NCBI GenBank assembly: GCA_964612555.1
Contig: CAZTBW010000009.1
Location: forward strand, 113,787-177,786
Reading direction: 5' to 3'
DNA: 64,000 bases
Origin: DAOLCO01 sp964612555
GTDB lineage: Bacteria > Bdellovibrionota_C > UBA2361 > SZUA-149 > DAOLCO01
Shown: piece by piece, positions 1 to 8,550 of the stretch
Numbering within the stretch: position 1 is the stretch's first letter
Layout of the letters: the number at the start of each line of letters is the position of its first letter
Made by a program: the position numbers and the translations under genes
Notes under the pieces: model-generated
What the model saw: only the letters and a program-made list of their open reading frames with translations
What the model was told of the DNA's origin: nothing
Databases searched by the model: none

Positions 1-493
1 AGAGGAAATAGAGTTTTTGTTTGTTGCCGGAAACAATGAAATAATCGGCAGAGGAAAGTACATTAAGTTTTCCATGCACCGCACCCTGAAAATCATCCTC
101 TCCCTGAAAATGTCTTTCCAGAAGGTGAGGTCCTGCAAGGTCAATAACAAGAGGTTGTCGAGGTTTTCTTCCAAGTGTCCAGGCAGGCCAGTGTCCACAT
201 ATAATTACGTCAGGATTTATTTCCTGAATTCTCGCCTCTTGAGTTGCAATATCAAATGCACGTTTTTTTAATCCAGCTACGTGAGTAGCAAGTTCCTTGT
301 CTGCCTGCCCTGCATTTTTTGGAAATACTTCTGGAAGTGAATATCCATCCATGGCTGATCGGGGAGGAGAAATAATCACTTCATGTCCGGATTCTTTCAA
401 GCCTTCTGCCAGGTTAAAGGTTCTTAGTGCAGTTCCAGAGGTAGGAGAGCCGGGCAGAGGGGGGATATCAGTGGTAAATATCAGGATTCTCAT
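1..493 (-). CDS. Glycosyltransferase, N-terminal part (runs off the left edge)
   Basis: The minus strand is open from an ATG at 491-493 to the window edge, 164 codons with no stop, so only the N-terminal half is visible. The start reads MRILIFTTDIPPLPGSPTSG, the beta-strand plus glycine-rich loop typical of GT-B glycosyltransferases. A later stretch (VIDLAGPHLLERHFQG, then SSADYFIVSGNKQKLYF) matches the equivalent part of the divergent neighbour at 684 (VIDLHGSRLIETSLWG, then SKADCFICAGKRQRMYF), so the two are paralogues. By family it would transfer a sugar from a nucleotide donor during surface glycan synthesis; donor and acceptor cannot be read. The C-terminal catalytic domain is outside the window. 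Confidence 0.8.
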   Translation of the reverse strand, partial: MRILIFTTDIPPLPGSPTSGTALRTFNLAEGLKESGHEVIISPPRSAMDGYSLPEVFPKNAGQADKELATHVAGLKKRAFDIATQEARIQEINPDVIICGHWPAWTLGRKPRQPLVIDLAGPHLLERHFQGEDDFQGAVHGKLNVLSSADYFIVSGNKQKLYFL

Positions 494-683
494 TGAATTA
501 TTAACAGTATATAAATTTAGTGGGTAATTTGCCAGTCTTTCAGGATAGCCCCTGAGCTCGTCAATAAAATTCCTTCAATACATAAAGAGAAAATGTTTAG
601 TTTACAAGTAGGCATCAATATCTTAGTAAATAGACGAATTTTAAGTAATTTTTTTTGTCATTTTTACAAAGAAGTACGTTTCG

Positions 684-2492
684 GTGAAAGTTCTCCTATT
701 TAGTAATGATACCATGCCTTTTGGCTCGCTTCCTACCAGTGGTGGGGGCTTGAGGTGTTGGCAGATATATCAGGGGCTGAGGTCTTCTGGCATTGATGTA
801 GTTGCCTCAATGCCGGCGTTTACCTATTTAACTACGAAATATTATTCGGAAATTCCTGAAGAAGTTCGGGAAAATCTTTGGGAATGGCATACTCAGGACA
901 GTATCCTGAGCAGAGTTAAACCCGATGTGGTTTTATACTCTTCAAACTGGGATCACTATAATCTCTCAAGAAAACCTGATGTGCCCCTCGTGATTGACCT
1001 TCACGGGTCTCGTCTGATCGAAACATCGCTTTGGGGACATCCCTCGGATACAAATAAAAAAGTTGATGTATTTTCCAAGGCAGATTGTTTTATCTGTGCG
1101 GGTAAACGTCAGAGGATGTATTTTTATGGTTGGCTCACTCAAGCTGGGAGAGTTCCTGGTTCGCAGCATATGATTCGCTATATTCCCATTTCTCTATCCC
1201 CTGAGAAGTTTGTGCGAAGCCCCCTTGCGGCTTCAGATTCAAATTACCCCTTCTTTGTCAGCGGGGGAGGATGGTTTCCCTGGCAGGATCAGTCAAATGC
1301 AATATTCTCCGTGTGTAATGAAGTAGTCAGAAGAAACAAGGGGCTTGTGAAGATTTATGGCACCCCTCATGATAATAATTCAGTTTCTCCTGAGGAGAAA
1401 CGAATACGGGAAATATTTAAGGAAGTGAAGGCGCTTTCAGAGGAGCACCCCCGGGTGCAGGTACCGGGGTATGTAGGGAGAGACGCGCTACTTAAGGAAT
1501 ACAGCGGTGCATCTGTTGCGCTTGAGTTGATGCAGTACAACCTTGAAAGAGAACTGGCATTTACCACGCGCACTATTGAATATCTTTGGTGTGGGCTCCC
1601 TGTGCTGTATAACAATTATTCCGAAATTTCGACACATATCAGTGAATACGATGCAGGATGGACAGTCGATCCTTCCAGCAGGGAAGATATCAAAAAAGTG
1701 CTCGAAGAGATTTTTGAGGAACCTGAAAAAGTTTTACGTAAATCCGAAAACGCTCAAAAACTTGTTCGTGATCGTTTCAGTTGGGATAAAACTATTTCTC
1801 CTCTGGTCGATTTTATAAATAAACCTGAAATTCTTCCTGCTTCAAAACCGGTAAAAGGATTTATCGCCAGAAGTGCGGCGTATTGTACCCCTACCGGTGT
1901 TCCTGTCGTCTTGAAAGTAAAGGGGGGTACGGAACTGATTCAGGAATTTACTTTTCCTGCAGAAGGAATTTGGGGAATTGAAGTGCCTTATCAAAAGTCC
2001 GTCACTGAAAAAGATGCTTCTGATCAGGGAGAAGTGCGCTTGAGCATGTACAGTAAAAGTGGGATTAGAATAGGGAAAATTTCCTATAAATTATCAGAAA
2101 TAAGTGAAAGTGGTGCTTTTCTTGTTCCAATCTCTCGTATTTTCAGACCCTTGGGTGGTTCACGGGGGCGTCTCAAAATACGCTTCAGCGGGGTGAATAA
2201 TTCTCAAAATACTGCTATAACTCTTAGGGGTTTTCAGGATGTGGTGTTTCCTCTGTTTGAGTCCCATTCGATAAAAATTTTAGAGGGAGTGAATACTCTG
2301 GGGGGGGAAGCCCAGGCGAAAGCCTTGCAGATTCGTTTTCATGCAGGAGGTCTGCGGATGTATCATCTGCGGTCTATGCTGGAGCGGGCATACTGGTTAC
2401 TGAGAAAAGGTGAATTCAGACGAGTATTCAGGGCGGTCTTACGAAAGTTACCTCTTCATCGAATGCCCTGTCGAGCTCTTTTTACCAGATAA
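684..2492 (+). CDS. GT-B glycosyltransferase with extra C-terminal domain
   Basis: 602 residues from a GTG start. The N-terminal Rossmann-like domain begins MKVLLFSNDTMPFGSLPTSG. The second GT-B domain contains a donor-binding-type segment (TTRTIEYLWCGLPVLYNNYSE, trimmed here to the idea of an E-x7-type glutamate region near residue 300) followed by the terminal helix ending RFSWDKTISPLV near residue 375, typical of GT1/GT4 enzymes. About 210 further residues (390-602) are beta-rich then basic and are not part of the usual GT-B fold. The gene opens a five-gene polysaccharide cluster and is transcribed away from its paralogue at 1-493 across a 190-bp gap that must hold both promoters. No strong Shine-Dalgarno precedes the GTG, so the start is only moderately certain. 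Substrate is unknown. Confidence 0.85.
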   Translation: MKVLLFSNDTMPFGSLPTSGGGLRCWQIYQGLRSSGIDVVASMPAFTYLTTKYYSEIPEEVRENLWEWHTQDSILSRVKPDVVLYSSNWDHYNLSRKPDVPLVIDLHGSRLIETSLWGHPSDTNKKVDVFSKADCFICAGKRQRMYFYGWLTQAGRVPGSQHMIRYIPISLSPEKFVRSPLAASDSNYPFFVSGGGWFPWQDQSNAIFSVCNEVVRRNKGLVKIYGTPHDNNSVSPEEKRIREIFKEVKALSEEHPRVQVPGYVGRDALLKEYSGASVALELMQYNLERELAFTTRTIEYLWCGLPVLYNNYSEISTHISEYDAGWTVDPSSREDIKKVLEEIFEEPEKVLRKSENAQKLVRDRFSWDKTISPLVDFINKPEILPASKPVKGFIARSAAYCTPTGVPVVLKVKGGTELIQEFTFPAEGIWGIEVPYQKSVTEKDASDQGEVRLSMYSKSGIRIGKISYKLSEISESGAFLVPISRIFRPLGGSRGRLKIRFSGVNNSQNTAITLRGFQDVVFPLFESHSIKILEGVNTLGGEAQAKALQIRFHAGGLRMYHLRSMLERAYWLLRKGEFRRVFRAVLRKLPLHRMPCRALFTR

Positions 2493-2516
2493 TAGTAATT
2501 TTTTTAGGAGTTATTT

Positions 2517-3242
2517 GTGACTACAGATGCAACAAAAAAGGTCGTCTCCATGAGTGAATATGAAGGAGTTGGTCGGGAGCAGGATATTTATTCAAGAAGA
2601 TTTTCTGCTGAAGAGGAAAAAGTACGAAACGAAACCTGGGAAGTGCTTATCCCTGAATTTTTCCAGGAATTTATTGGGGGGAATTCCAGAGTACTGGATC
2701 TTGGTGCCGGTGATGGTATGTTCATAAAACGAATTACCGCAGGAGAAAAAATAGCGGTCGACCTTTCGCCACACGTGAATGAATTAAAGAGCCAGGGTAT
2801 CACCGTGATACAGGCACCTGCAACTGACTTTGTATCGCATTTGTCTGAACCGGTTGATGTTATTTTTATGAGTAACTTTCTTGAGCACCTTCCTGATAAG
2901 CGGACACTGCTTGCTGTTTTTGAAGAGTGTCGTGAAGCGCTTGTGCCGGGTGGAAAGGTATTAATCCTTCAGCCTAATATTCGTTATGTTGGTGTCAGGT
3001 ATTGGGATTATATTGATCATCATATCGCGCTTACCGAACACTCACTGGCAGAAGCGCTTGAGGTTTCCGGCTTTAGTGTAAAGAAGTTGATACCCCGGTT
3101 TATACCGTATACGTCTAAATCCGGAGTTGGGAAAATCAGCAGTATGTTCTCTACCAGGGCGCTGGTATCTACCTATTTGAAGTACCCGCTTCTTTGGAAA
3201 ATTTTTGGTGCCCAGACGTTTGTTGAAGCCGTTAAAAAATAG
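2517..3242 (+). CDS. Class I SAM-dependent methyltransferase
   Basis: 241 residues, GTG start with AGGAG six bases upstream. Motif I of class I methyltransferases is seen as RVLDLGAGDGMFIKRI (near residue 60), followed by an acidic residue after the next strand (AVDLSP) and a post-motif MSNFLEHLPDK of the Methyltransf_11/UbiE-like type. The C-terminus is basic without a clear membrane segment. It sits 24 bp after the glycosyltransferase and 56 bp before the nucleotide-sugar dehydrogenase, so it most likely methylates a sugar or lipid-linked intermediate in the same pathway. That substrate assignment is inference from context. Confidence 0.85.
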   Translation: MTTDATKKVVSMSEYEGVGREQDIYSRRFSAEEEKVRNETWEVLIPEFFQEFIGGNSRVLDLGAGDGMFIKRITAGEKIAVDLSPHVNELKSQGITVIQAPATDFVSHLSEPVDVIFMSNFLEHLPDKRTLLAVFEECREALVPGGKVLILQPNIRYVGVRYWDYIDHHIALTEHSLAEALEVSGFSVKKLIPRFIPYTSKSGVGKISSMFSTRALVSTYLKYPLLWKIFGAQTFVEAVKK

Positions 3243-3298
3243 TATTTTCTTTGAATGATGATGTAAATTAAAGATGTGAATAGCTAGGGGTCAGGTTC

Positions 3299-4546
3299 AT
3301 GGCAATTAATGAGATAGTAGTTGTTGGAGGGTGCGGGCATGTTGGTTTACCACTTGGGGTCAAGTTTAGTGAGGTTGGGTATAAAACCAGTTTAGTTGAT
3401 ATTGATGAGCCTGCGGTAGCTGAAGTTAATGGTGGGCGTTTTCCTTTTCTGGAGAGAGGAGGTGATCTTGCTTTACAGCAGGCACTGAAGAATGGTCTCA
3501 GGGCTACTACTGATACTGCCCCTTGTAAAACTGCGGATGCGATTGTGTTCGTAATTGGAACTCCGGTTGATGAGCATTTAAACCCGAAAATATCTGACGT
3601 TCTTAAGATTTTTGATTCCTATGTTCCTTTGTTATCACCTGGTACTCTTATTATCATGCGCTCTACTTTGTACCCTGGCACTATGGAGCACCTTTATGAG
3701 CGTATCAAGGAGCGGGGAAAAGAGCATGGCGCGGATTTAAAGCTTGCATTTTGCCCTGAGCGGGTAGCGCAAGGGGTTGCCCTTGATGAGATTGATACCC
3801 TGCCACAGATAGTCTCTGCCTTTGATGATGAGAGTTTTCATCTTGCGTGTGAGATTTTTGCAAAACTGGCTCCAAAAGTGATTCGATTAACCCCACTGGA
3901 AGCTGAGATGACCAAACTCATGGCAAACTCATGGCGGTATCTTGAATTTGCAATTGCAAATCAGTTCTACATGATAGCTGAATCAAAAGGGGTCGATTTC
4001 TATAAAATTTACGATGCCATTCGCCATGACTATCCAAGGGCGCAGGGTTATAAAGCACCTGGTCTTGCTGCCGGTCCCTGTCTTTTTAAGGATACGATGC
4101 AGCTCGCAAGTTTTTTTGATCATCAGTTCTACATGGGGCATTCGGCAATGCTGGTCAATGAAGGGCTTGCAGGGTTTTTAGTTGATAAGGTAGCTAATAT
4201 TTTTGGAAATACCCTTTGGGGTAAAAAGATCGGGCTTCTTGGAATGACTTTCAAGGCAAATAACGATGATATACGTGAGTCACTCAGTTATCGAGTCAAA
4301 AAGGCGCTTGAATTTAAGGGAGCTGAGGTATTGCTGCATGACCCGTATCTTGAAGATAGCCTGAATCTTCAGGAAGTGCTGGATACTTCTGATGCTTTCA
4401 TTATCAGTACCCCTCATAAGGAGTACCAGGCACTTACTTTTAAAAAGCCATGTATAGACGTGTGGGGCATATATAACCGCTCCGAACTTGAGATTATAGA
4501 CGGGTATGTTGGTCGTGAAGACGTCCGGAAAAAAATGACTGCGTAG
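3299..4546 (+). CDS. Nucleotide-sugar (UDP-sugar) 6-dehydrogenase
   Basis: 415 residues. The N-terminal NAD-binding fold shows VVGGCGHVGLPLGVKFSEVG followed by the acidic SLVDID at the end of strand two. The middle domain has FCPERVAQG, equivalent to the PER-G motif of WecC/TviB/UDP-glucose dehydrogenases. The catalytic cysteine is best placed at Cys261 in AGPCLFKDT, where WecC-type enzymes usually have a GGxCxPxDP motif, so the active-site surround is non-standard. GMTFKANNDDIRES marks the C-terminal UDP-binding domain. Known family members oxidise UDP-glucose, UDP-GlcNAc or UDP-ManNAc to the uronate using two NAD. The neighbouring SDR epimerase and glycosyltransferases place it in capsule or O-antigen precursor synthesis. 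Exact substrate undetermined. Confidence 0.88.
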   Translation: MAINEIVVVGGCGHVGLPLGVKFSEVGYKTSLVDIDEPAVAEVNGGRFPFLERGGDLALQQALKNGLRATTDTAPCKTADAIVFVIGTPVDEHLNPKISDVLKIFDSYVPLLSPGTLIIMRSTLYPGTMEHLYERIKERGKEHGADLKLAFCPERVAQGVALDEIDTLPQIVSAFDDESFHLACEIFAKLAPKVIRLTPLEAEMTKLMANSWRYLEFAIANQFYMIAESKGVDFYKIYDAIRHDYPRAQGYKAPGLAAGPCLFKDTMQLASFFDHQFYMGHSAMLVNEGLAGFLVDKVANIFGNTLWGKKIGLLGMTFKANNDDIRESLSYRVKKALEFKGAEVLLHDPYLEDSLNLQEVLDTSDAFIISTPHKEYQALTFKKPCIDVWGIYNRSELEIIDGYVGREDVRKKMTA

Positions 4547-4600
4547 TGATTCAGATAATGTTCTTGAATGTAGGGGATAATAAATAATACAGGTGTTCTT

Positions 4601-5632
4601 ATGTCAGAAGGAAAGAAGATTTTAGTTACCGGTTCAGCAGGCTTCATCGGCGGTTACGTGGTTGAAGAGTTGCTGTCAAATGGGTGGACAGTGGTAGGGA
4701 TAGATAATTTCTCCAAATATGGAGAAATTGAAAAATCGTATGATTCACACCCGAACTATCATTTTGTTAAGGGAGATGTGAAGAATGTCCCTCTGATGAA
4801 AGAGCTTGCGGGGGATTGTGATCATATTCTTGCAGGTGCTGCGATGATAGGGGGGATAAGCTATTTTCATGAATATGCATATGATCTGCTTGCAGAAAAT
4901 GAGCGCATTATGGCGGCTACTTTTGATACTGCGATAGATGCCTGGAACAAGGGTACTCTTAAGAAAATTACAGTGCTTAGTTCAAGTATGGTGTTTGAAT
5001 CCACAGAAGTTTTTCCTTCTCCTGAAGGGGAAGAGTTACGTTGCCCTCCGCCTAAAAGCACCTACGGGTTTCAGAAGCTTGCTTGTGAGTACTTTGCAAG
5101 AGGTGCATATGAACAGTACGAACTCCCTTACACTATAGTTCGTCCTTTTAATTGTGTAGGTATTGGTGAAAGACGGGCACTCTCAGATAAAGAAATTATG
5201 TCCGGAAATGTAAAACTCGCCATGAGCCATGTAGTTCCTGATTTGATTCAAAAAATTGTAAAAGGGCAGGATCCGCTTCATATTCTTGGTGATGGCAGTC
5301 AGGTGCGTCACTATACGTATGGAGGAGACCTTGCGAAAGGAATAAGAATCGCCATTGAACATCCAAACGCACTGAATCAGGATTTTAATATATCAACTGA
5401 GCGTTCCACCTCGGTGCGGGAGCTTGCAGAGGTGATCTGGAAAAAGATTAAGGGAGATACGCCTCTTAGAATGGTTTCTGATGATCCTTTTACACACGAT
5501 GTCCAGATGCGTGTTCCGGATTGCAGAAAGGCTAAGGAGCTTCTCGGCTATGAGGCAGAAACAAGTCTTGAGAGCCTGCTTGATGAAGTTATTCCCTGGG
5601 TAACTGAACAAGTAAAAATCGGCACTATTTAG
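4601..5632 (+). CDS. NAD-dependent epimerase/dehydratase (extended SDR)
   Basis: 343 residues. The dinucleotide loop is VTGSAGFIGGYV (GxxGxxG) near residues 8-19 with VVGIDNFSKYG after strand two, and the catalytic YxxxK is Tyr155-Lys159 (YGFQK) with a preceding serine-rich SSSMVFES strand. Length and motifs fit UDP-glucose 4-epimerase, UDP-glucuronate decarboxylase or dTDP-glucose dehydratase-like enzymes. It follows the UDP-sugar dehydrogenase, so a uronate-modifying epimerase or decarboxylase is the most economical guess. It lies 54 bp downstream of that gene and 31 bp upstream of the GT2 gene, consistent with one operon. Confidence 0.88.
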   Translation: MSEGKKILVTGSAGFIGGYVVEELLSNGWTVVGIDNFSKYGEIEKSYDSHPNYHFVKGDVKNVPLMKELAGDCDHILAGAAMIGGISYFHEYAYDLLAENERIMAATFDTAIDAWNKGTLKKITVLSSSMVFESTEVFPSPEGEELRCPPPKSTYGFQKLACEYFARGAYEQYELPYTIVRPFNCVGIGERRALSDKEIMSGNVKLAMSHVVPDLIQKIVKGQDPLHILGDGSQVRHYTYGGDLAKGIRIAIEHPNALNQDFNISTERSTSVRELAEVIWKKIKGDTPLRMVSDDPFTHDVQMRVPDCRKAKELLGYEAETSLESLLDEVIPWVTEQVKIGTI

Positions 5633-5663
5633 AACCGGAATACGTAATTATTTCATGTAATCA

Positions 5664-6440
5664 ATGGCACTGTTACAGATGAAATCAGCATCTGAAAGTG
5701 ATTCTTCTCAGTTTACAGTGCAACTTATGGCGCCTGTGTACAATGAAGGTTCACAGGTACGTACCTTGTACGAAACTCTTTTGGAGACAGACGCTCCTTT
5801 TGACAGTCTTGCCTTTATTTATGACTTTGATGGGGACACGAGCCTTCCTTATATTGAAGAATTAACAAAAAGAGACCCTCGAGTGCGAGCGGAGAAAAAT
5901 AATTTTGGAAAAGGAGTAGTTAATGCTCTTTCCTGGGGATTTTCTATCGCAAAACCAGGACCTCTTATTGTCGTCATGGCAGATAATTCTGATAAACTCT
6001 CAATTATTCCTGAACTGATTTCTCTCTGGAAAGAAGGGGCTACGGTGGTGGCACCGTCACGTTATATCAAGGGAGGGAAGCAGCATGGGGGACCTGTCTT
6101 GAAGAAGTTTCTTTCAAGTCTATCCGGACGGGTGCTCAAACTCCTCGGGTTTCCCACCTCAGACCCGACAAATAATTATAAACTCTATGATGGGGAGTGG
6201 GTGAGGGGTCAGAAAATTGAGAGTACCGGTGGTTTTGAAATTGCGCTTGAGTTGACAGGAAAAGCTTTTTTTGAAGAGAAAACCATAAAAGAAGTGCCTA
6301 CCGAGTGGTGGGATCGTACCGATGGTGAGAGCAAGTTTAAAATGTGGGCATGGATTCCAAAATATTTACGCTGGTACCTGCCACTTGTTTTTCTTACTCC
6401 TTTTTTAAACCTGAAGAGGAAATGTTTTGGAAGAAGATAG
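5664..6440 (+). CDS. Family 2 glycosyltransferase (dolichyl-P-mannose synthase-like)
   Basis: 258 residues. The N-terminal QLMAPVYNEGSQVRTLYETL is the GT2 nucleotide-binding start, and FGKGVVNALSWGFSIAKPG matches the GKG-A-G stretch of DPM1/polyprenyl-phosphate glycosyltransferases. The metal-binding DAD position reads VMADNSDK, a variant of the usual motif. No C-terminal membrane domain is present; the protein ends with a hydrophobic LPLVFLTPFLNL. Family members move a sugar to a lipid phosphate carrier or a growing glycan. It is the last clear gene of the polysaccharide cluster and its last 14 bases overlap the next gene. Confidence 0.82.
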   Translation: MALLQMKSASESDSSQFTVQLMAPVYNEGSQVRTLYETLLETDAPFDSLAFIYDFDGDTSLPYIEELTKRDPRVRAEKNNFGKGVVNALSWGFSIAKPGPLIVVMADNSDKLSIIPELISLWKEGATVVAPSRYIKGGKQHGGPVLKKFLSSLSGRVLKLLGFPTSDPTNNYKLYDGEWVRGQKIESTGGFEIALELTGKAFFEEKTIKEVPTEWWDRTDGESKFKMWAWIPKYLRWYLPLVFLTPFLNLKRKCFGRR

Positions 6441-6957
6441 TTCGGAAAGAAAATCCAGAAAAGATACCGAGTCTGAAGTTTCCCCAGCCTCGATTTCTAA
6501 AAAGCAATTGATTCTCCTTGCAGGTTCTTTATTCATTGCTCTAAGTGGTGTTTCTTCGGTGGTATTTTATTTCCTTTTTTCGGGGGATGGAAAAAAAGAA
6601 TCTGCCACGGCTCCGGATAGGGTGCAGGTACTTGAGATTGAAGACCCTGACGAGATATTAAGTGGGGCTGTTTTGTCCCTTGAGCCCTTTATAATTAACC
6701 TTAAGGGTAACAGCGGGATATTACATCTTGTTGTTTCTCTTGAGTTTTATGATTTTAATCTTCCCTCTGATATAGAAGCAAGAACGCCTGCACTTCGTGA
6801 TTACATCATTACAAAAGCTTCTGATCGTTATGCAAGAGACCTTCTGGTGAACGGGTCTGAAAAACTTAAAGAAGTTCTGCTGGAAGAAATCAACGAAAGA
6901 GTCTCAGGGGACAACCCGATTACTAATGTATATATCGAGCACCTTCTTATTCGATAA
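6427..6957 (+). CDS. FliL-like membrane protein
   Basis: 176 residues from a TTG start at 6427, with GAGGA upstream inside the previous gene. A charged cytoplasmic N-terminus is followed by one membrane helix (about residues 27-51) and a periplasmic domain. The domain follows the FliL pattern: an opening segment on the theme LEPFIINLKGN, then LHLVVSLEF, then ARTPALRDYIITKAS, then a closing NVYIEHLLIR strand. FliL binds the flagellar MotAB stator and basal body; isolated FliL-domain proteins also occur outside flagellar loci, and no other flagellar gene is in the window. The 3' end overlaps the convergent gene at 6947 by 11 bp. Confidence 0.72.
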   Translation: MEEDSSERKSRKDTESEVSPASISKKQLILLAGSLFIALSGVSSVVFYFLFSGDGKKESATAPDRVQVLEIEDPDEILSGAVLSLEPFIINLKGNSGILHLVVSLEFYDFNLPSDIEARTPALRDYIITKASDRYARDLLVNGSEKLKEVLLEEINERVSGDNPITNVYIEHLLIR

Positions 6958-7468
6958 TCTCTTCATCGTTAGCGTCGATGGTATCAAATGGTGTGTTTAC
7001 TTCCTCAATTGAAACCACACGAGGTGGGATTGCAAGTGCCCTTTTGATATCATCGGGTATTGGTGGAGGAGGACTTTCAAGTTGTGCTTTAAGATCAGGG
7101 GGAAGCTCTTGTGGCTCCATCTCAAGTTGACGACGAAGGTCTTCGGGAAGTTCCGGAGGAGGAGCGTTTAGTTGTGCCTTCAGATCGGGTGGTAAATCAT
7201 CAGGGTTATTACTTTCTGTTCGTGTTGCAGCTTTTTTGATATCTTCAGGTAGCTCATCAGATGGAATCTCTCCCGGAGACCTTCCCGTTGCAATGTTTCC
7301 TGTTGAAGTGTCTTTGGACTCAGCCATGTCTCCGGAGGTGGGCTGATTTGATTCCGGAATGGGGGGGGTAGTTTCTTTAGTAAGACGCTCAGTTTTGTTT
7401 TCATGAACAAAATAGAAATAGGCTCCCGCAATCAATGCTATGTAGATAATTACATTAAATTTTTTCAT
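6947..7468 (-). CDS. Single-pass membrane protein with LPxDLKxxL repeats
   Basis: 173 residues. Residues 3-21 form one hydrophobic helix (FNVIIYIALIAGAYFYFV), so the protein is probably anchored with its repeats in the periplasm. From about residue 70 it carries five copies of a short unit: ELPEDIKKAA, DLPPDLKAQL, ELPEDLRRQL, ELPPDLKAQL and PIPDDIKRAL, separated by proline-rich linkers. I do not recognise the family. The regular proline plus amphipathic-helix unit suggests a flexible spacer or protein-binding repeat. It is convergent with and slightly overlaps the FliL-like gene, and divergent from the TPR lipoprotein gene at 7564. Confidence 0.65.
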   Translation of the reverse strand: MKKFNVIIYIALIAGAYFYFVHENKTERLTKETTPPIPESNQPTSGDMAESKDTSTGNIATGRSPGEIPSDELPEDIKKAATRTESNNPDDLPPDLKAQLNAPPPELPEDLRRQLEMEPQELPPDLKAQLESPPPPIPDDIKRALAIPPRVVSIEEVNTPFDTIDANDEEIIE

Positions 7469-7563
7469 CTATATCTCCCCTACGGTTATCCGAAATGTGT
7501 TTTTACTAGATTTTTTATGTTAAGGTCAAATGCCTATAAATTATTAAAAATCTTTAAGTTCGC

Positions 7564-8550
7564 ATGATACTACCTGGACGATGGCTGCTTTGTATTAATT
7601 TAATTTTTGTTGCATGTTCTTTGCCGCCATCAGATAACGCCCCAAGATTTCTTGACCCGGATGAGTTTAAAGAAATATCTGAGCTTACCTACGCCAAAGA
7701 CCTTACCAGAGCGGGGCAGCTTGGCAGGGCAGAGTTAATACTCTGGAGAGCTATTGAGAGGAATCCTGATCTGGTCGTACCGAGAAATGATCTTGGTTAT
7801 CTTATGCTTTTAGAGGATCGTTTTTCCGAGGCTGAAGAAGTCTTGCAGCAGACACTTACAATTGAAGAGTCTTTTGTTTCTGCAAGACTCAATCTTGCTC
7901 GAGTGTATATTCATACATCTCGTTTTAAAGAAGCTTTGCTGGAATATGAAACTATTGAGCATCTTGTTTTTCTTTTAAAACCGAGTGAGTACGAACGGAT
8001 AAACAGGGAGCCTCTGCCACTTACTTTAGGTGCCAGTATTAAGCGATTAAAAGCATCTACTTATTATTTGATGGGTATTTATGACGAAGCTGCGTGTAAT
8101 TCTTTTCTTGCGCAGCAGTTGGCAGCTAATATTCCAGAGGTAAGCCTTCACACCAGGATGCTGCTTTCATTAGAAAAATTATCTGAAGCGCATGAAATTC
8201 TCAGGGGGGCAGTGGTAGTGCATCAGGAGTTATTACCCCCCGATGTGCTATTTGATTATGGACTCGTTTTAACTGCGCTTGAGTCGTATGACACGGCTAA
8301 ACTGGTATTTGACAGAATTCTTGAATTGCCATCTATTGGTACCGAGAATCGGACTGCCGCGCGGTTTCTAAGGTATGTGCTTGAGCAAAATCCTGATGAA
8401 GCGGAGTTGTTAAAAGAGTCCTTACTTGATGATGCACTTTCGCCTTGTAAGCGCAGGAAGTTTGATTCTGCCGGGTACTGGCCTCATCACGCAAAAGAAT
8501 TAATTGTAAATGCATATAGAGAGGTATGTATATCTGATGCAGAGCAATAA
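7564..8550 (+). CDS. TPR-repeat lipoprotein
   Basis: 328 residues. The N-terminus is a type II signal with lipobox FVAC at Cys18, predicting a lipid-anchored envelope protein. Several TPR-like helical pairs are visible (for example NPDLVVPRNDLGYLMLLEDR and SFVSARLNLARVYIHTSRFK), comparable with PilF/PilW-type pilotins or NlpI-like scaffold proteins. No enzymatic motif is present. The last codons overlap the start of dnaB by 14 bp, suggesting co-transcription even though the functions look unrelated. Confidence 0.8.
   Translation: MILPGRWLLCINLIFVACSLPPSDNAPRFLDPDEFKEISELTYAKDLTRAGQLGRAELILWRAIERNPDLVVPRNDLGYLMLLEDRFSEAEEVLQQTLTIEESFVSARLNLARVYIHTSRFKEALLEYETIEHLVFLLKPSEYERINREPLPLTLGASIKRLKASTYYLMGIYDEAACNSFLAQQLAANIPEVSLHTRMLLSLEKLSEAHEILRGAVVVHQELLPPDVLFDYGLVLTALESYDTAKLVFDRILELPSIGTENRTAARFLRYVLEQNPDEAELLKESLLDDALSPCKRRKFDSAGYWPHHAKELIVNAYREVCISDAEQ

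Noticed and set aside
17..527. Two plus-strand ORFs near the left edge
   Set aside because: They are antisense to the open minus-strand glycosyltransferase, which has clear family motifs and similarity to its neighbour.
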